Source: Bacteroidaceae bacterium
GTDB lineage: Bacteria > Bacteroidota > Bacteroidia > Bacteroidales > Bacteroidaceae
Direction: 5' to 3'
Length of the DNA: 64,000 nucleotides
Assembly: GCA_024398475.1 (NCBI GenBank)
Contig: JAKSJB010000002.1
Location: forward strand, 91,519-155,518
Shown here: in pieces, positions 61,998 through 64,000 of the stretch
How positions within the stretch are numbered: position 1 is the first letter of the stretch
Layout of the letters: each line of letters begins with the position of its first letter
Made by a program: the position numbers and the translations under genes
The notes under the pieces: generated by a model
Told to the model about the DNA's origin: nothing
The model's input: only the letters and a program-made list of their open reading frames with translations
The model's database searches: none

Positions 61998-64000
61998 ATG
62001 AATCTTTTAAAAAAGTGCCTGCTTATAGCAGCCGTATCACTTGTATTTTTTGCTGGTTATAGCCAAAATCATTCTATTTGGCAAGTTTCTGATATCCACG
62101 TAATGGGTCCTGATGTCTGCAAGAGTCCAGGGAAAGCCTGGGATTTATATAATTTTCAAGAGCCACAGCTTGATTTGGAAAGTAGGTCGCTTTTTCAAGC
62201 CGTTATAGACTCTGCACTATTATATAAACCTGAGATTTTCATTATCAGCGGTGACTTGACAAAAAATGGAGAAAAAGACAGTCATGAATTTGTAGCGAAA
62301 GTGTTGAAACAATTAAAAGATCAAGGAATAAAGGTATATGTAATACCTGGAAATCATGACTTGCATAATCCAACTGGATACATTTTCGATGGTGACGAAG
62401 TTACACGCGCACAAGGACTGACTGAACAGGAATTCGTAAATCTATATAACGATTTTGGATATAAGAATGCCATAAGCCGAGACAAGAACACGTTATCATA
62501 TGTTGCCTACCCGACAGAAGACCTTGCACTTTTATGTATGGATACGAACGATTGGTCTACCGCTGTCTCAAATGAGCCGAACAATCCTGACACTACTGAA
62601 CGAGTTTCGTGTGCAGGTAAGTATTCAGAAGAGACTTTACGTTGGATGGAAGAACAGGCTGAGAAGGCGCAAAAGTCCAATCGACGCGTATTTGTTGTCC
62701 AGCATCAAGCTCTTTTCCAACACTTTGACTATGAGGCTACTATTCTTGGTACTGATTTAGTTAATTCAACTGACAAGACCAATAATGAATCCACATTAGT
62801 ACAACGGATGGCTAACATGGGAGTAAAGATTGTATTCTCCGGCCATAGACATTTCCATGACATCAATTATTTAAAGACAACTCAAGGGGATAAAGTCTGG
62901 GAAATAAACACCGGTTCCTTAGTCGAGCAGCAACCTGCCTATAGAGTCTGCGAACTTAGAAATGATACCTTAGACATTAATACTGTTGTATTACGCAACA
63001 TTAACCTAAATAACAGTGGTTTACCTACCGACAAATATGCTTACAATTGGTATTATGAGAGTAGTTCACAATATCTCCGTGCTTTATGCCTTGCCATTTG
63101 GCCAATGCTACAAGAGTATACAAAGGAACTACCTTCTGCTATTGGAACTCTAAATCTAAAAATACCTACAACTTATTCAGAATTATACGACATGGTCAGA
63201 AATCACTTTCTCAACGACAACACCATGACGATATATTATTTAATGGCTGTTGGTAATGAAAACAATACAGATTCTTTTAATCTCATAAAAAATTTTCTTA
63301 GCGACATAGATGCCATGATGCTTGAAATATGCAACAATGACAAACAAACACAATCGACAATAATGACTTTGATATCATTATTATACCCAGAGTTGGACAT
63401 CAAAGCAACTGCTAAAAAATGTCTGACAAGTGCACTTGGCAATTATATTTCAGCCAATGGCAACGAAATTATTGATGATGCAAAATATGCGATTGCATTA
63501 TTGCCTGACAAAGCGGAATTTGAGGATTACAAGATATCTATTATTACAAGTATTGATGCATTGTCTATTGATGATGACTCACAGGATGTACTTGACTTGA
63601 TTTCAAAAGCCAAGGATGAGATTAATTCTCTGCAATACGATAAAAATAAATCGTTGGAAAAGAATAAAATCAGCATCGACACAATTTTCACCAAACTCAA
63701 ATCCGATATAGAATCACAACGTATTGCAGACAAGCTTAAAGCTGACAAAGCTGAATTTGAAATTTACAAGAGCTCTATTATTACAGATATTGATACACTT
63801 TCTATTGAGGGGGATTCACAGGATGTTCTTGACTTGATTTCAAATGCCAAGGATGAAATCAATTCTCTGCAATACGATGAAAATATTACGTTGGAAGAGA
63901 ACGAAATCGTCGTCGACTCTATTTTCACCGAACTCATATCTGATGTAGAATCACAACGTATTGCAGACAAGCTTAAAGCTGACAAAGCTGAATTTGAAAT
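61998..64000 (+). CDS. Secreted calcineurin-like phosphoesterase with 79-residue repeats (3' truncated)
   Basis: An open frame from ATG 61998 to the window edge (at least 667 codons, no stop). It begins with a signal peptide (MNLLKKCLLIAAVSLVFFAG). The metallophosphoesterase domain (about 25-330) has D32-I-H34, GDLTKNG, GNHD and GHRH metal motifs. After about residue 500, three copies of a 79-residue helical unit (KAEFE-x-YK ... IESQRIADKLKAD) start at residues 504, 583 and 662; the DNA period is 237 bp. The repeats are three-helix, FIVAR-like in character and may form a stalk to the cell wall. Repeat number may vary. Substrate is unknown. Confidence 0.88.
   Translation, partial: MNLLKKCLLIAAVSLVFFAGYSQNHSIWQVSDIHVMGPDVCKSPGKAWDLYNFQEPQLDLESRSLFQAVIDSALLYKPEIFIISGDLTKNGEKDSHEFVAKVLKQLKDQGIKVYVIPGNHDLHNPTGYIFDGDEVTRAQGLTEQEFVNLYNDFGYKNAISRDKNTLSYVAYPTEDLALLCMDTNDWSTAVSNEPNNPDTTERVSCAGKYSEETLRWMEEQAEKAQKSNRRVFVVQHQALFQHFDYEATILGTDLVNSTDKTNNESTLVQRMANMGVKIVFSGHRHFHDINYLKTTQGDKVWEINTGSLVEQQPAYRVCELRNDTLDINTVVLRNINLNNSGLPTDKYAYNWYYESSSQYLRALCLAIWPMLQEYTKELPSAIGTLNLKIPTTYSELYDMVRNHFLNDNTMTIYYLMAVGNENNTDSFNLIKNFLSDIDAMMLEICNNDKQTQSTIMTLISLLYPELDIKATAKKCLTSALGNYISANGNEIIDDAKYAIALLPDKAEFEDYKISIITSIDALSIDDDSQDVLDLISKAKDEINSLQYDKNKSLEKNKISIDTIFTKLKSDIESQRIADKLKADKAEFEIYKSSIITDIDTLSIEGDSQDVLDLISNAKDEINSLQYDENITLEENEIVVDSIFTELISDVESQRIADKLKADKAEFE

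Noticed and set aside
63527..63985. Reverse-strand ORFs of 73 codons, two copies
   Set aside because: They are the antisense of the 237-bp tandem repeat units of the phosphoesterase gene.

Overview
The window reads as one chromosomal segment of a Bacteroidales bacterium, most likely a Prevotella-like genus. The evidence is a SprA/Sov-type outer-membrane protein next to ruvA, a complete Mfa/Fim-type (type V) pilus operon, a bifunctional ribBA beside an LptF/G permease, and many promoters with the Bacteroidetes -7 element TAnnTTTGC, usually with TTG about 19-21 bp upstream. No plasmid, prophage, intact insertion sequence, rRNA or CRISPR array was seen.

Layout. 1-3.7 kb: a forward run of small metabolic genes (flavin reductase, GNAT, patatin, inositol-monophosphatase family, two unknowns). 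3.8-7.3 kb: reverse-strand guanine deaminase family gene, XRE regulator, a 1 kb AT-rich gap, and holA. 7.3-8.5 kb: an HsdR-N nuclease-fold protein and an AlaX-type tRNA-editing protein separated by a long inverted repeat. 8.6-11.7 kb: gap (GAPDH) with a 31-codon putative lipoprotein in its leader, a 1 kb repeat-rich gap, and a CPBP protease. 11.8-20.4 kb: ruvA and the 2560-residue sprA. 20.5-25.3 kb: trigger factor, then glycosyltransferase, LicD and a cytidylyltransferase, facing a Kdo-kinase-like gene. 25.3-31.6 kb: aminotransferase, ribBA and an LptF/G operon, then an SpmA-SpmB fusion. 31.8 kb: tRNA-Met.

31.9-48.3 kb is a seven-gene reverse-strand pilus operon. In transcription order it encodes a thioredoxin-like lipoprotein, a DUF3575 membrane protein, a DUF3868/OmpA/TPR protein, the Mfa1-type major pilin, the Mfa2/FimB anchor, two further fimbrillin-like lipoproteins, and a giant 2419-residue protein. 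The giant protein ends in what looks like a type IX secretion sorting domain, which links it to SprA elsewhere in the window.

48.3-64 kb holds a Tyr-rich secreted protein, a LytTR membrane regulator divergent from two tandem MotA/TolQ-like mini proteins, HtrA/DegP, peptidase T, tRNA-His, an acyltransferase, a small lipoprotein, a Cys-cluster mini protein, an esterase-DUF1653 fusion, YjbQ, a nitroreductase, an AlkZ-like HTH_42 glycosylase, a broken short-repeat gene, and a metallophosphoesterase with 79-residue repeats that runs off the window.

The most unexplained signal is non-coding. Many intergenic regions carry short tandem micro-repeats from a small vocabulary: an 8-mer GTCAACRA, a 7-mer GCCATTR, CAAACG-type hexamers, a 10-11-mer GTCAGTTATGA, and an 11-mer TCGAACCAAAN. 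At three loci they are arranged as long inverted repeats (arms of 36, about 21 and 21 bp). Several lie in 5' leaders between promoter and start codon.
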